Shown: one piece after another, positions 49,950 through 59,563 of the stretch
Position numbering within the stretch: position 1 is the first letter of the stretch
Layout of the letters: the number at the start of each line of letters is the position of its first letter
Assembly: GCF_006538365.1 (NCBI RefSeq)
Contig: NZ_BJKN01000001.1
Span: 1,111,583-1,175,582, forward strand
DNA: 64,000 nucleotides
Direction of reading: 5' to 3'
DNA from: Moorella sp. E308F
Lineage (GTDB): Bacteria > Bacillota > DSM-521 > Neomoorellales > Neomoorellaceae
The notes under the pieces: model-generated
What the model saw: the letters and a program-made list of their open reading frames with translations, nothing else
What the model was told of the DNA's origin: nothing
Databases searched by the model: none
Made by a program: the position numbers and the translations under genes

Positions 49950-51686
49950 ATGCCCAAAAAGATCCTCACCGGTGCCCTTATTGGCCTGCTGGCCCTGGTC
50001 ATTTTTTCCGGCCCGGCAGCAGTGCCGGGGCCAATTCAATCCCTGCCGGAGATCATTGTTAAAGAGATCACATTTAAAGAGGTGGTCCTGGACCCGCCAC
50101 CCCTGGAAGCAGGGGGGCATATACTGGTATCGGCGGGAGATTTTTTACCCCTGGCCGGCGGCAGTGCCGACTGGTACAAGAACAGGGGTATTTTACGGGG
50201 AAGCAAAGGAGCTGCCGTAGCCGCCGGCAGCCTGGCAGCCGAGGTCGATGGAGTACCCCGGCGGCTTGACGTGGCCCCGGTCCTGGTAGACGATAAGCTT
50301 TACATACCCTTAAACCTGGCTCTGGAGGTACTGGGACTGCCTGACGCCGGCAGAATGGGAGCTGCTCCAGAGCAGGAAAGTACTGATATACGCCTCCCTC
50401 CCCTCAAGGGTCGGGCCGGCCTGCATTTCCGTTATTATCCCGTGTATGACCTTCAGGCCAGGTACGATCCTGCCAGGGGGCAGCTTGCAGGTGAACTCCT
50501 CCTAGCTTACCAAAATCCTTATCTTGTACCTCTGCGGAAACTATATTTCAATCTCCCGGCCAATGCTCAGTATGGTAATGGAGCGAAATTAACAGTTAGC
50601 AGGGTTTATATAAATAACCGGCCCGTTCCCTTCAATTCCCGGGGTAGTTCCCTGGAAATATTTCTGCCCTTGAACCTCGCTCCCCGGGAAACCCTTTTCC
50701 TCTCCCTTTCCTTCACTACCCAGGTACCGCCAGGGGCAGCGCGCCTGAGCCGCAACGGGGACCTTCTGATGGCAGCCGGCTGGTACCCAATCCTTGCCCC
50801 GCGTACCGGCGATACCTGGACAGGGGTTGCCGGTACATCCTACGGTGACCCATATTTTGCCGCTGATGCCTATTACCGGGTGCGCCTGGCTATGCCCCCC
50901 GGTTACCAGGTCCTGGCCAGTGCCCGGGAAACAGGGCGGCAGGAAGGGGGTGATTGGACCGTCTGGACCTTTAACAGCGAGTACCCCATCCGGGAATTTG
51001 CCTTTACGGCCGCTCCTGACTTGCAGTTTACCACCCGCCAGGTGGGAACGGTCCAATTGGTGACAGCCGCCCGGGATGAGCAGGCAGCGGCCGCCCTGGA
51101 GGCAGCCGGCCGGGCTTTAGAATTTTTCCAGGCAATTTATGGACCCTATCCCTACAGCTACCTGCACCTGGCTTTTGTCCCCCTGGATAACCTGGCCGGC
51201 ATGGAATACCCGGGCTTTATTATTTTAAGTAACCGCAAAAATTATAGTCCTGCTACCGTTGTCCATGAGGTTGCCCACCAGTGGTGGTACAACTTGGTGG
51301 GGAACGATAGCATCCATGCGGCCTGGATTGACGAAGGCCTGGCCGAGTACAGCACTCTCCTTTTTTACCGCCAGCGCGATCCGGTCCTTTACCAGGCTAA
51401 ACTGGCCGAGATCGGGCGCCTGGCGGAACAGACAGCTCAACCTATTAACTTATCCCTTGAGGAATATGGTAATGAGCAGGTCTACCGCCAGGCCGTCTAT
51501 AACCGGGGAGCCATATTCTGGTTGGAGCTGGAAGCTGTCGCCGGTACAGCCAGGCTCCAGCAGGCCCTGGCTTATGTCCAACGTTATTACCGCTATGAAA
51601 TCGTCCCTCCGCAAGCTATGATTGCTATTCTTACATATTATGGCAAACTGGCGGCAGCCAATTTTACGTCATATTTACGGAACTAA
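49950..51686 (+). CDS. Secreted M1 family aminopeptidase-like metalloprotease
   Basis: 578 residues with a signal peptide (KKILTGALIGLLALVIFSG). An N-terminal region with a copper-amine-oxidase-N-like segment (DDKLYIPLNLALEVLGL) precedes an M1 fold. The zinc motif is H439-E440-xx-H443 (HEVAHQWW) with E462 (DEGLAEY) as third ligand, and the usual upstream exopeptidase loop is NLAGMEYPGFI rather than GAMEN. This suggests a divergent specificity. The frame opens at 49896; ATG 49950 begins the signal peptide. Acts outside the cell on peptides. Confidence 0.85.
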   Translation: MPKKILTGALIGLLALVIFSGPAAVPGPIQSLPEIIVKEITFKEVVLDPPPLEAGGHILVSAGDFLPLAGGSADWYKNRGILRGSKGAAVAAGSLAAEVDGVPRRLDVAPVLVDDKLYIPLNLALEVLGLPDAGRMGAAPEQESTDIRLPPLKGRAGLHFRYYPVYDLQARYDPARGQLAGELLLAYQNPYLVPLRKLYFNLPANAQYGNGAKLTVSRVYINNRPVPFNSRGSSLEIFLPLNLAPRETLFLSLSFTTQVPPGAARLSRNGDLLMAAGWYPILAPRTGDTWTGVAGTSYGDPYFAADAYYRVRLAMPPGYQVLASARETGRQEGGDWTVWTFNSEYPIREFAFTAAPDLQFTTRQVGTVQLVTAARDEQAAAALEAAGRALEFFQAIYGPYPYSYLHLAFVPLDNLAGMEYPGFIILSNRKNYSPATVVHEVAHQWWYNLVGNDSIHAAWIDEGLAEYSTLLFYRQRDPVLYQAKLAEIGRLAEQTAQPINLSLEEYGNEQVYRQAVYNRGAIFWLELEAVAGTARLQQALAYVQRYYRYEIVPPQAMIAILTYYGKLAAANFTSYLRN

Positions 51687-51757
51687 CGGCCCTGAAAAAC
51701 GTCTAATAAAGTAGAAAGTACTGCATGAAAAAAAGCGGGCAGGAGGGGCGAACCGGT

Positions 51758-52726
51758 ATGAGCCAGGCAGGTAAATTTGTGGTGGGGCACTGGCCCTGGG
51801 TGGCCAGGATTGGCAGGTACCCGCGGGCGATCTGGCCGGTTGCGTTGCTGCAGCTGGGGTACCTGGTGGTAATAGCTGCTTTAATGGCGGTTGTAACCAC
51901 CATTGGCGGTGCCGGCTGGCTTCAGTCTGGAACTGCCGGGCCGGAGATAAGCTCCCCGCCTTCTCCAGAACATTACCAGATGGCCGGTGGCGATCCGGGA
52001 ATGTCTATCGCCCCTGTTGAACCCGTGGCTATACCGCCACCCCCACCCCGGCCGGCGCCGGCCGCCCCGGAGCCGCAGTCCCAACGCGGGCTCCAGCCTC
52101 TGCGCCAGGTACCGGAGGCCGGCCGCCGGGTGGCCCTGACCTTTGACGACGGCCCTTTTCCCCGGTGGACAGGACGTTATTTAGCCGTACTGGCAGCTAC
52201 CAGAACCCAGGCCACTTTCTTTATGGTCGGGCGACAGGCTGAAGCCCACCCGGAGCTGGTCAGGGCAGCCCTGGAAGGCGGCCACGAAATAGCCAGCCAC
52301 TCCTGGCGTCATGCCAACCTGGGAAAGGTGACCCGGGCTGAAGCTGAGGCCGACCTCCGCAAGGCGGCTGCCGCCCTGGAGAAAATAAGCGGCCGGCCGG
52401 TAAAATATTTCCGTCCCCCTTATGGCGCCATGGGACCCAATTTGCTGGCTGCAGCAGCCGGGCTGGGCACCCCAACAGTTACCTGGAGCGTAGATCCCCG
52501 TGACTGGTCCAATCCCGGCCCCGGGGCCATCGTCCAGCACGTCCTGGCTAATGTCCGGGATGGAGGCATTATCCTCCTTCATGAAGGCCGTCCCGGCACC
52601 TTGGTGGCCCTGCCGCTCCTGATTAAGGGGTTACGGGATAAAGGCTATGAACTGGTAACCATATCCGAGCTGATAGCCCGGGGCGAAAAAACCGGTAATA
52701 GTACTACTGCCGTGGAAAGCCAATAG
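51758..52726 (+). CDS. Polysaccharide deacetylase (NodB domain) membrane protein
   Basis: 322 residues: one N-terminal membrane helix (QLGYLVVIAALMAVVTTIGGAGW), a Pro-rich linker, then a NodB domain with motif 1 VALTFDDGPFPRWT (catalytic Asp and metal Asp), motif 2 HEIASHSWRHANL (metal His pair), motif 3 YFRPPYGAMGP and motif 5 GGIILLHEG. It would deacetylate peptidoglycan or another cell wall glycan. AGGAGGGG at 51741-51748 supports ATG 51758 over ATG 51725. Confidence 0.92.
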   Translation: MSQAGKFVVGHWPWVARIGRYPRAIWPVALLQLGYLVVIAALMAVVTTIGGAGWLQSGTAGPEISSPPSPEHYQMAGGDPGMSIAPVEPVAIPPPPPRPAPAAPEPQSQRGLQPLRQVPEAGRRVALTFDDGPFPRWTGRYLAVLAATRTQATFFMVGRQAEAHPELVRAALEGGHEIASHSWRHANLGKVTRAEAEADLRKAAAALEKISGRPVKYFRPPYGAMGPNLLAAAAGLGTPTVTWSVDPRDWSNPGPGAIVQHVLANVRDGGIILLHEGRPGTLVALPLLIKGLRDKGYELVTISELIARGEKTGNSTTAVESQ

Positions 52727-52804
52727 GAGAACTTCTTAATTGGTATATCTTGCATAATAATGGCTTCCTGCGTTATAATTAAGGCGAAAATAGAAAAAAT
52801 TCCC

Positions 52805-52890
52805 CGAAAAGGCAAACCTGCCGAAAGGCAGGGGCGCAAAGCTACAGGGTCTAAAGCCCGGCTACGGGCCAGGACAGCCAGTTGCCGCGG
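52805..52890 (+). ncRNA. Cyclic di-GMP-I riboswitch (GEMM)
   Basis: The aptamer core features are present in order: GGCAAACC at 52811, a P1b-type hairpin CTGCCGAAAGGCAG with a GNRA loop, the GGGGCGCAAAGC joining segment, ACAGGGTCTAAAG, a second arm CCCGGCTACGGGCC, then AGGACAGCCAGTTGCC closing the structure. It senses c-di-GMP. The terminator that follows is the likely expression platform, so c-di-GMP would control transcription into the chemoreceptor gene at 52959. Confidence 0.88.
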
Positions 52891-52897
52891 GTGGGAC

Positions 52898-52925
52898 GGG
52901 GCTACCCAGGGGGTAGCTTTTATTA
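52898..52925 (+). terminator. Riboswitch-associated terminator
   Basis: GCTACCC (52901-52907) pairs with GGGTAGC (52911-52917) with an AGG loop, followed by TTTTATTATT. It lies right after the aptamer, 34 bases before the receptor start codon. Confidence 0.75.
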
Positions 52926-52958
52926 TTTATTAACCAACCGGAGGAGGGGTTTCCATTT

Positions 52959-54749
52959 ATGCGTTTGCACTTATTTAAAAAGAAAGGCCGGGCAGGGCAA
53001 CCGGCGGGTCAAGAGCCGCCCGGATTACCCCGCCCGGTAAAGGCCCGGGTAGGTTTTTTCAGCCGCTGGCGGCTGGGAAGGAAATTAACAGCCGGCTTTA
53101 TCCTTATCATTATGATTTTTGTTGCCGTAGTGGTCTATGTCAATTTTAATCTCCAGCAGGTAGACCGGCTTTCCCGGGAAGTAACCCTGGCCCATGAGCA
53201 GAACATGCTCTTTACCGAGATGACCAACGCCGTGTGGGATGCCTACCGCCGGGCCACCGATTACATAATCAATGGTTCCCAGACCCATGTGGCGGCCTTT
53301 GACGACGCCATGAAGCGTTTCAATGACGCCCGCGCCCGGCTGGAACAACAACAACTCGACAGCCAGGTGGCCGGGTATCTCGCGGCCATGACCCAGGCTG
53401 CCAAGAGTTTTACCGATACCTTCAAGAACAGCATCGTCAACACCAGCCAGGAAGACCGCATGGCGGCCCTGCCTATTTTGAGTTTCCAGATGGGGGCCTC
53501 CCTGGATAACATCAACAATATCGCCAACCACATGGCCAAAGGAATGATCGATAAAAACACCCTAGCCGAAAACCGGCTAACGGCCGCTGTGACGGGAGCG
53601 CGGGCAGTACTGGTAAGCGGCCTTCTCCTGGCTCTGATTCTGGGGCTGCTGGTAGCATGGTTTATCAGGCGCATGGTCGGTAAATCCCTGGGCCAGGTAG
53701 CTGCCTACGCTACGCGGATCGCCGGCGGTGATCTCACTGCCGAACCCCTTCAAGTTATAACCAACGATGAGGTGGGCAAGCTGGCCGCTGCTTTTAACAC
53801 TATGGGAGAAAACCTGCGCCAGCTTATCGGCCAGGTGCGGGAGATGACTAACCAGGTGGCCGCGGCCAGCCAGGACCTGGCCCGCATGTCCCAGGAGCTG
53901 GGGGACGCCGCCCGCCAGGTGGCCGCCACCACCCAGGAAATGGCCAAAGGCGCCGAAGACCAGGCCCAGCAGGTCAGCGAGACGGCGGCCGCGACTGACG
54001 CCCAGGTGACCAGGGTGGAAGAAGTCCATCGCAACACCGAGGATATGGCAGCCGCCTCCGACCAGGCCGCAGCTAAGGCCAGCGAAGGTGCCCGGGCGGT
54101 GGCCGAAGCCACCCAGCAAATGGAGGCCATCTCCATGCGCATGGAAAGCCTGGCCGGGGCTGTAGAGGAGCTCGGAGCCCGTTCCCAGCAGATTGGCCAG
54201 ATTGTAGGTGTTATCTCCGGCATTGCCGAGCAGACCAATCTCCTGGCCCTGAATGCGGCCATTGAAGCGGCCCGGGCCGGGGAACAGGGACGCGGCTTTG
54301 CCGTCGTTGCCGATGAGGTGCGGAAACTGGCCGAGCAGTCGGCCGAAGCCACCAAACAGATTGTCGGCCTGGTGCAGGAGATCCAGCGGGAGACGGAGCG
54401 CGTGGTCAACAGCATGGCCGAAGGCTCTAAGGATGTCCGCCAGGGTACGGAAGTGGTGGGCCGTACGGGTATGGCTTTCGCCGCCATTGAACAGTCCATC
54501 CAAACCCTGGTAAGCAAGATCAAAAATGTAGCTGTTAAGGCGGAAGAAATGTATGCGGGTTCCCGCCAGGTCAAAGGACGGGTCGAAAGTATAGCCGCCG
54601 GTATTGAAGAGATGGCTGCCAGCACCCAGCAGGTTTCCGCTTCCACGGAAGAGCAGACGGCAGCCGTGGACCAGATCAGTCAGGCGGCCCAGCAGCTGGC
54701 CGTTGCCGCAGGTAACCTGGAAAAGGCGGTGGCCCGGTTCAAGCTATAA
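52959..54749 (+). CDS. Methyl-accepting chemotaxis protein
   Basis: A 596-residue transmembrane receptor: first membrane helix near residues 46-64, a four-helix-bundle-type sensor of about 155 residues, second helix near 210-230, HAMP domain ([22 protein letters not shown]...), then the coiled-coil signalling domain with the tip sequence [39 protein letters not shown] (cut to its theme) that binds CheA and CheW. GGAGGAGGGG precedes the ATG. Its expression is probably under the c-di-GMP riboswitch, and cheW-cheA-cheB follow downstream. Confidence 0.95.
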   Translation: MRLHLFKKKGRAGQPAGQEPPGLPRPVKARVGFFSRWRLGRKLTAGFILIIMIFVAVVVYVNFNLQQVDRLSREVTLAHEQNMLFTEMTNAVWDAYRRATDYIINGSQTHVAAFDDAMKRFNDARARLEQQQLDSQVAGYLAAMTQAAKSFTDTFKNSIVNTSQEDRMAALPILSFQMGASLDNINNIANHMAKGMIDKNTLAENRLTAAVTGARAVLVSGLLLALILGLLVAWFIRRMVGKSLGQVAAYATRIAGGDLTAEPLQVITNDEVGKLAAAFNTMGENLRQLIGQVREMTNQVAAASQDLARMSQELGDAARQVAATTQEMAKGAEDQAQQVSETAAATDAQVTRVEEVHRNTEDMAAASDQAAAKASEGARAVAEATQQMEAISMRMESLAGAVEELGARSQQIGQIVGVISGIAEQTNLLALNAAIEAARAGEQGRGFAVVADEVRKLAEQSAEATKQIVGLVQEIQRETERVVNSMAEGSKDVRQGTEVVGRTGMAFAAIEQSIQTLVSKIKNVAVKAEEMYAGSRQVKGRVESIAAGIEEMAASTQQVSASTEEQTAAVDQISQAAQQLAVAAGNLEKAVARFKL

Positions 54750-54787
54750 TAGTGCCTGTCTACGACTTTTTGCTCCCGCCTCCTGTT

Positions 54788-54955
54788 TCAGACGCGGGCC
54801 TGGAAGGTTTCACACTCGGTATCGCGGTCGTTGTGGGCGCTGGAGGTATTTGGCGTTCCTTGGACGGCCACGGTAATACTGTCGGCGTGGCAGTTGCCGT
54901 CCTGCCAGTAGATGCAATTGGCCACCCGGCACTTGACTTGAGGAGGCATATTCAT
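54788..54955 (-). CDS. Short DUF1540 domain protein
   Basis: A 55-residue minus-strand gene between the receptor and cheW. From ATG 54955 it reads MNMPPQVKCRVANCIYWQDG, then NCHADSITV and ends DRDTECETFQARV, with the DUF1540 Cys pattern C..NC..W..G.C......C. GGAGGGAG stands just before the ATG. It is a paralogue of the gene at 22041-22283. Function unknown. Confidence 0.8.
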   Translation of the reverse strand: MNMPPQVKCRVANCIYWQDGNCHADSITVAVQGTPNTSSAHNDRDTECETFQARV

Positions 54956-55134
54956 TGCTCCCTCCATTATTTATAATCAGGGCGGGGAAACTCAGTCTGA
55001 ACGACCGGTTACTCGGAATCAGGTTTTGCCAGCAACTTTAGCCTGGCCAACGGAGATAAAAATATACCTGCTTTTAAAGGAATTTCCCTAGCAATGCAGA
55101 ATTTACCTGTGAGATAAAGAGGGGTGGGATACTT

Positions 55135-55623
55135 ATGGCAACGGAAACAGCAGCGGAAATCCAGCTGGTTGTTTTCCAGCTGGCCAGTGAAACTTACGGC
55201 GTTGATATTAACCACGTCCAGGAAATCATCCGCATGCAAAACATTACCCAGATTCCTAGGACCCCGGCTTTTATCGAAGGGGTAATCAACTTACGCGGCC
55301 GCATCATCCCGGTGATTGATCTCCATAAACGCTTTGATCTGCCACGGGCCGACATCACGAATAATACCAGGATTATGGTGGTGGAACTGGGGCGGGTGAC
55401 GGTGGGCATGATTGTCGATTCCGTTTCTGAAGTGTTGCGCCTGCCGGCTACCAGCATTGAGCCGCCTCCTCCCATGATAAGCGGCATTGATGTAGCCTAT
55501 CTCAAGGGTGTGGGCAAGTGGAATGAGCGGCTGATTATCCTCCTGGATCTAGAGCGGGTGCTGCGTGAGAGCGAGCAGCGCCAGCTGGAGCAGGAAATAG
55601 CTGCCGGAGTGGATGCAAGATGA
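55135..55623 (+). CDS. cheW: Chemotaxis coupling protein CheW
   Basis: 162 residues with the CheW fold: QLVVFQLASETYGVDINHVQEI, TPAFIEGVINLRGRIIPVIDL and GRVTVGMIVDSVSEVLRL. Links receptors to CheA. Its stop overlaps the cheA start by four bases. Confidence 0.95.
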   Translation: MATETAAEIQLVVFQLASETYGVDINHVQEIIRMQNITQIPRTPAFIEGVINLRGRIIPVIDLHKRFDLPRADITNNTRIMVVELGRVTVGMIVDSVSEVLRLPATSIEPPPPMISGIDVAYLKGVGKWNERLIILLDLERVLRESEQRQLEQEIAAGVDAR

Positions 55624-57668
55624 GCGAGCTGGACATGTCTCAGTACCTGGGTATTTTCCTCGATGAAGCCGGGGAGCAGCTCCAACAGCTGGATGAAGCC
55701 ATTGTCAAGCTGGAGCAAACCCCCGATGACCTTGACCTGCTAAACACCATCTTCCGGGCGGCCCATACCCTGAAGGGATCTTCTGCCTCCATGGGTTTTA
55801 ACCGTCTGGCCACCCTCACCCATCGCATGGAAAACGTGCTAGAACTCTTACGCCAGGGGAAGCTTTCCGTTTCCCGGGAGATCATTGACATCCTCCTGGC
55901 CAGCCTGGATAGACTGCGGCTGTTAAAAGACAGCATTGCTGCCGGCAACGGAGAAGAGGGCGAGGTAGAAGATATAGTTGCCCGCCTGGAAGCCGTTCTG
56001 TCCGGCGAGGCGGGAGCCAGTCGTCGGGAAAAGGCACCTGGCGACGAGGCCCTCACCCTCGACGATGTTGAGGAGAATGTCATCCGCGCAGCTCAGGTGA
56101 AAGGGTTTCAGCCTTATGAGATCCGGGTGCAGCTCGAAGAAGGTTGCCAGATGAAGGCGGCCCGGGCTTACCTGGTATTCAACAATCTCAAGGACGCCGG
56201 TGAGATTATCAAAAGCGTCCCCCATACCCAGGACCTGGAAGCCGAAAAATTTTACGATACTTTTACCCTGCTCATTGTCAGCCGGGAAGATGCCGACACC
56301 CTGGCCAATATCGTCAAGTCTATATCAGAAATTAAAGATGTAACGGTGCGGCCTATCGTCCTCGCGGATGAACATGAGGCGGCAGCGGCCGTCCCTGCCG
56401 CCGACAAGGGCATGGATGCGCCTGGCGCCAGGGCTAATGGCCGGACAGGGGAGCTGCGCGTCACCCAGACAGTACGGGTAGATGTCCAGCGCCTGGAAAA
56501 CCTTATGAACCTGGTCGGTGAACTGGTCATTGATCGCACCCGCCTGGCCGAAGTGGGCAACGGGTTAAAAGCCCGCCTGGGCAACGAAGAGCTCCTGGAA
56601 ACCCTGGAAGAAGTCTCCCTGCACATTGGCCGCATTACTTCCGACCTCCAGGAAGAGATCATGAAAGCGCGCATGTTTCCTATTGACCAGGTCTTCAACC
56701 GCTTCCCCCGCATGGTCCGGGATCTGGCCCGGAAGGCCGGCAAAGAGATCGACTTTATTATTGAAGGCCGGGAAACGGAACTGGACCGCACGGTTATTGA
56801 GGAAATCGGCGATCCCCTCATCCACCTGCTGCGCAACGCCATCGACCACGGCATTGAAGAGCCGGCAGCCAGGCTGAAAGCCGGCAAGCCTCGCCACGGC
56901 ACGGTTCGCCTGCGGGCCTTCCACCAGGAAAACCAGATTGTCATAACCGTAGAAGACGACGGCGCCGGTATGGACCCGGAAAAGATAAAAGCCAGGGCCG
57001 TGGCCAGGGGGCTGATCAGTCGTGAGGCGGCCGCCAGGCTTGGTCCCCGGGAAGCCCTGGATCTCATCTTCCTGCCGGGCCTTTCCACCTCAGATAAGGT
57101 CACCGATGTTTCCGGCCGCGGTGTGGGCATGGATATTGTTCGTAACCATCTGGAAAAGATCAACGGTACCATTGACATCCGCACCACCCCCGGCCGGGGG
57201 ACGTGTTTCACCATAAAGCTGCCCCTGACCCTGGCCATTAACCGTTCCCTCCTGGTCCAGGCCGGCGGGCGAGTCTATGCCTTCCCCCTGGCCAATGTGG
57301 TCGAAATTATCAGCATCACCCCGGACGACATCCAGTACGTCCATCGCCAGCAGGTGGTAGTCGTACGCGGCCGGGTGCTTCCCCTCATATACCTGGGTCA
57401 AGCCCTGGGCGTGGCCGGGGCTGTACCGGCGGGGGAAAATTATGCCGTAGTTATTGTCGGCCTGGCGGAAAAACAGATCGGCTTTATTGTCGACAACCTT
57501 ATCGGCGAGCAGGAGATTGTCATCAAGTCCCTGGGGAATTTTATCGGTAAGATACCGGGCATTGCCGGGGCCACCATCATGGGCGACGGCAGCGTGGCCC
57601 TGATCTTGGATGTCCGCAGCCTGGTGAATGACCTGGGGGTGGAGGCTAGCCGTGAACTGGCCAGTTAA
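55620..57668 (+). CDS. cheA: Chemotaxis histidine kinase CheA
   Basis: 682 residues in the standard order: Hpt domain with the phosphorylated H49 (RAAHTLKGSSASMG), a P2/linker region (about 130-275), dimerisation domain (RLENLMNLVGELVIDRTRL), HATPase domain with N box HLLRNAIDHGIEEP, G1 DDGAGMD and G2 GRGVGMDIVRNHLE, and a C-terminal CheW-like regulatory domain. Phosphorylates CheY and CheB. Overlaps both neighbours. Confidence 0.96.
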   Translation: MSELDMSQYLGIFLDEAGEQLQQLDEAIVKLEQTPDDLDLLNTIFRAAHTLKGSSASMGFNRLATLTHRMENVLELLRQGKLSVSREIIDILLASLDRLRLLKDSIAAGNGEEGEVEDIVARLEAVLSGEAGASRREKAPGDEALTLDDVEENVIRAAQVKGFQPYEIRVQLEEGCQMKAARAYLVFNNLKDAGEIIKSVPHTQDLEAEKFYDTFTLLIVSREDADTLANIVKSISEIKDVTVRPIVLADEHEAAAAVPAADKGMDAPGARANGRTGELRVTQTVRVDVQRLENLMNLVGELVIDRTRLAEVGNGLKARLGNEELLETLEEVSLHIGRITSDLQEEIMKARMFPIDQVFNRFPRMVRDLARKAGKEIDFIIEGRETELDRTVIEEIGDPLIHLLRNAIDHGIEEPAARLKAGKPRHGTVRLRAFHQENQIVITVEDDGAGMDPEKIKARAVARGLISREAAARLGPREALDLIFLPGLSTSDKVTDVSGRGVGMDIVRNHLEKINGTIDIRTTPGRGTCFTIKLPLTLAINRSLLVQAGGRVYAFPLANVVEIISITPDDIQYVHRQQVVVVRGRVLPLIYLGQALGVAGAVPAGENYAVVIVGLAEKQIGFIVDNLIGEQEIVIKSLGNFIGKIPGIAGATIMGDGSVALILDVRSLVNDLGVEASRELAS

Positions 57669-58704
57669 GGTACTGGTCGTTGACGATTCCGCCTTTAGCC
57701 GGCGGTTGCTGATTGACATCTTAAAAGCTGACCCCGGCATCCAGGTAGTGGGTTATGCCCGTAACGGCAGGGAAGCCCTGGAAAAAGTCGCTTCCCTGCA
57801 GCCCCAGGTGGTAACCCTGGACCTGGAAATGCCGGTCATGGACGGCCTGACGACACTGAAAAACCTAATGGCCAGCACTCCGGTGGCCGTCATCATGCTT
57901 TCCGCCCATACGGCTGCCGGGGCTGAAGTGACCATTCAAGCCCTGGAGCTGGGTGCCGTAGATTTTGTCCTGAAACCGGTAAAACCCGGAGACATAAAAG
58001 ACCTGGCCAGGATCCTGCCGGAAAAAATTAAGGCTGCGGCCAGGGTGCCGCTAGGGCGTCTCTGCCGGGGTAAACCTTGCCGGGAAATTATCCCGGCACC
58101 TTTTATTTCTCCCCGGCGGGACAGTGTAGAGGTTGTAGCCATTGGCACCTCCACGGGAGGGCCGGCGGCGCTGCAGCAGATCCTGACTGCCCTGCCCGGC
58201 GACCTGCCTGCCGGCATCGTAATTGTACAGCACATGCCCCCTGGCTTTACCGGCCCCCTGGCCCGGCGCTTAAATGAGCTGGCGGCCCTGGAAATCAGGG
58301 AAGCGAGGGCAGGGGATGTTGTCCGGCCCGGACTGGCCCTCATTGCCCCGGCAGGTAAACAAATGCTCCTGGAACGGCACGCCGGCAGCGTCCGGGTGCA
58401 GCTGGCTGAAGAGGCTGAAGTGCCCACCCTCTTTAAGCCCTCAGTAGACGTGCTCCTGCTCTCCGTGGCCAGGATATACGGCAAAAGGAGCCTGGGGGTG
58501 ATACTTACGGGTATGGGGAACGACGGCGTCCGCGGCCTCAAGGCTATTAAGGAGCTGGGCGGCCAGGTTTTAGCCCAGGATGAAGAGACCTGTATCGTCT
58601 ACGGCATGCCCCGGGCAGCGGTGGAAGCCGGCTTGGCCGACCAGGTCCTGCCCCTGCCGGCCATAGCCGGGGCTATTGTATCCCTGGTTGCGTCGCGCCC
58701 TTAA
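57652..58704 (+). CDS. cheB: Chemotaxis response regulator glutamate methylesterase CheB
   Basis: 350 residues from GTG 57652. The receiver domain has D11/D12 and the phospho-acceptor D57 (TLDLEMP); the C-terminal methylesterase domain has GTSTGGPAAL (Ser), VQHMPPGFT (His) and GMGNDGVRG (Asp). Removes methyl groups from receptors, working against CheR, which is not in this window. It overlaps cheA by 17 bases; an in-frame start at 57628 is less likely because the receiver fold begins at 57664. Confidence 0.95.
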   Translation: MNWPVKVLVVDDSAFSRRLLIDILKADPGIQVVGYARNGREALEKVASLQPQVVTLDLEMPVMDGLTTLKNLMASTPVAVIMLSAHTAAGAEVTIQALELGAVDFVLKPVKPGDIKDLARILPEKIKAAARVPLGRLCRGKPCREIIPAPFISPRRDSVEVVAIGTSTGGPAALQQILTALPGDLPAGIVIVQHMPPGFTGPLARRLNELAALEIREARAGDVVRPGLALIAPAGKQMLLERHAGSVRVQLAEEAEVPTLFKPSVDVLLLSVARIYGKRSLGVILTGMGNDGVRGLKAIKELGGQVLAQDEETCIVYGMPRAAVEAGLADQVLPLPAIAGAIVSLVASRP

Positions 58705-58746
58705 TTTCCTGTACTTGCACTGGATATTTACCTGTTCCCGGCCGGG

Positions 58747-58773
58747 TAAAGATCATTGCTAACTTACCGATAT
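58747..58773 (+). promoter_or_regulatory. Sigma-28 (FliA/SigD) type promoter
   Basis: TAAA at 58747-58750 and ACCGATAT at 58766-58773, with a 15-base spacer, match the flagellar late-gene consensus TAAA-N15-GCCGATAA in all but two positions. It lies 45 bases upstream of flgM. Confidence 0.75.
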
Positions 58774-58817
58774 AAAACTTATATAAGCTGAAAAACACCG
58801 AACAGGGGTGTAAGAGC

Positions 58818-59111
58818 TTGAAGATTACAGGACAGGGACCGGTAGTATCCTGGAACCGGGTGCGTGCAGCCTACCAGCAGTCTGCCGGCGTTAAAGGGCA
58901 GGATCGAGTGGATAAAGCTCCCGCGAGCGCCGACACCGTCCAGCTATCGGCCGGAAGCAAGCTTATCCGGGAATTAAGGACCCACCTGGAGGAAGTAAAT
59001 GATACCCGGGCCGGCCGGGTAGAAGCCATCCGTGCCGCCGTAGCCGCAGGAACTTATAACGTATCGCTGGAAGAGTTGGCCGGCGCCATCTTGAAGGAGA
59101 TAGGCCGGTGA
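58818..59111 (+). CDS. flgM: Anti-sigma-28 factor FlgM
   Basis: 97 residues: a flexible N-terminus and the C-terminal FlgM helices (ADTVQLSAGSKLIREL, RAGRVEAIRAAVAAGTYNVSLEELAGAIL cut to its theme). Holds the flagellar sigma factor until the hook is complete. It stands behind a sigma-28-type promoter, so it sits in its own feedback loop. TTG 58818 start with AGGGGTG upstream. Overlaps flgN by four bases. Confidence 0.92.
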   Translation: MKITGQGPVVSWNRVRAAYQQSAGVKGQDRVDKAPASADTVQLSAGSKLIRELRTHLEEVNDTRAGRVEAIRAAVAAGTYNVSLEELAGAILKEIGR

Positions 59112-59482
59112 GGGAACTGGCAACAGTGTTGCAGGCAGAGCTGGATGTAGTGCGGGAACTGCTGACAGTTTGCCGGCAGGAGCAGGACGCCTTGGTGGCT
59201 GACAATATAACGGCCATCCGGGAAGCAGCCGGGAGAAAAGGAGAATTGGCCCGCCGCCTGGCGGTCCTGGAAGAGGAACGGCAGCAGGTGATGGCCGGCC
59301 AGCCTGGTACACAGGAAATAGAAAAACTGCGTGACCTCTTGAGGCAGGCGGTGCGGGAACTCCAGGAAGCCAACGAGACGAACCGCCTGCTGGCGCGTCA
59401 GTCCCTGGCTTATGTGCAGAAGATGCTGGCCTTGCTGATGCCGACGGTCCCTGCTCCCGTTGTCATGGACCGGTTGGTGTAG
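59108..59482 (+). CDS. flgN: FlgN family export chaperone
   Basis: A 124-residue helical protein (LATVLQAELDVVRELLTVCRQEQDALV...) of the FlgN type, the chaperone of FlgK and FlgL. The position between flgM and flgK supports the call. Start GTG 59108. Confidence 0.88.
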   Translation: MRELATVLQAELDVVRELLTVCRQEQDALVADNITAIREAAGRKGELARRLAVLEEERQQVMAGQPGTQEIEKLRDLLRQAVRELQEANETNRLLARQSLAYVQKMLALLMPTVPAPVVMDRLV

Positions 59483-59493
59483 ATAAAGTACTT

Positions 59494-59519
59494 GCCCCGC
59501 ATCTTGAGGGCGGGGTTTT
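59494..59519 (+). terminator. Terminator-like hairpin between flgN and flgK
   Basis: CCCCGC (59495-59500) pairs with GCGGGG (59510-59515), followed by TTTT. It may lower read-through into flgK rather than end the operon. Confidence 0.5.
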
Positions 59520-59563
59520 GCCGGCTTGGCTGTGATTAGTTCCGTAGTAAAGGGTGAAGAGCA

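Noticed and set aside
53577-54646. Two long minus-strand frames opposite the chemoreceptor gene
   Set aside because: They mirror the heptad-rich signalling domain; highly repetitive composition with no start signals.
56252-57238. 328-codon minus-strand frame opposite cheA
   Set aside because: Ser/Arg-rich antisense translation of a GC-rich gene, not a real protein.
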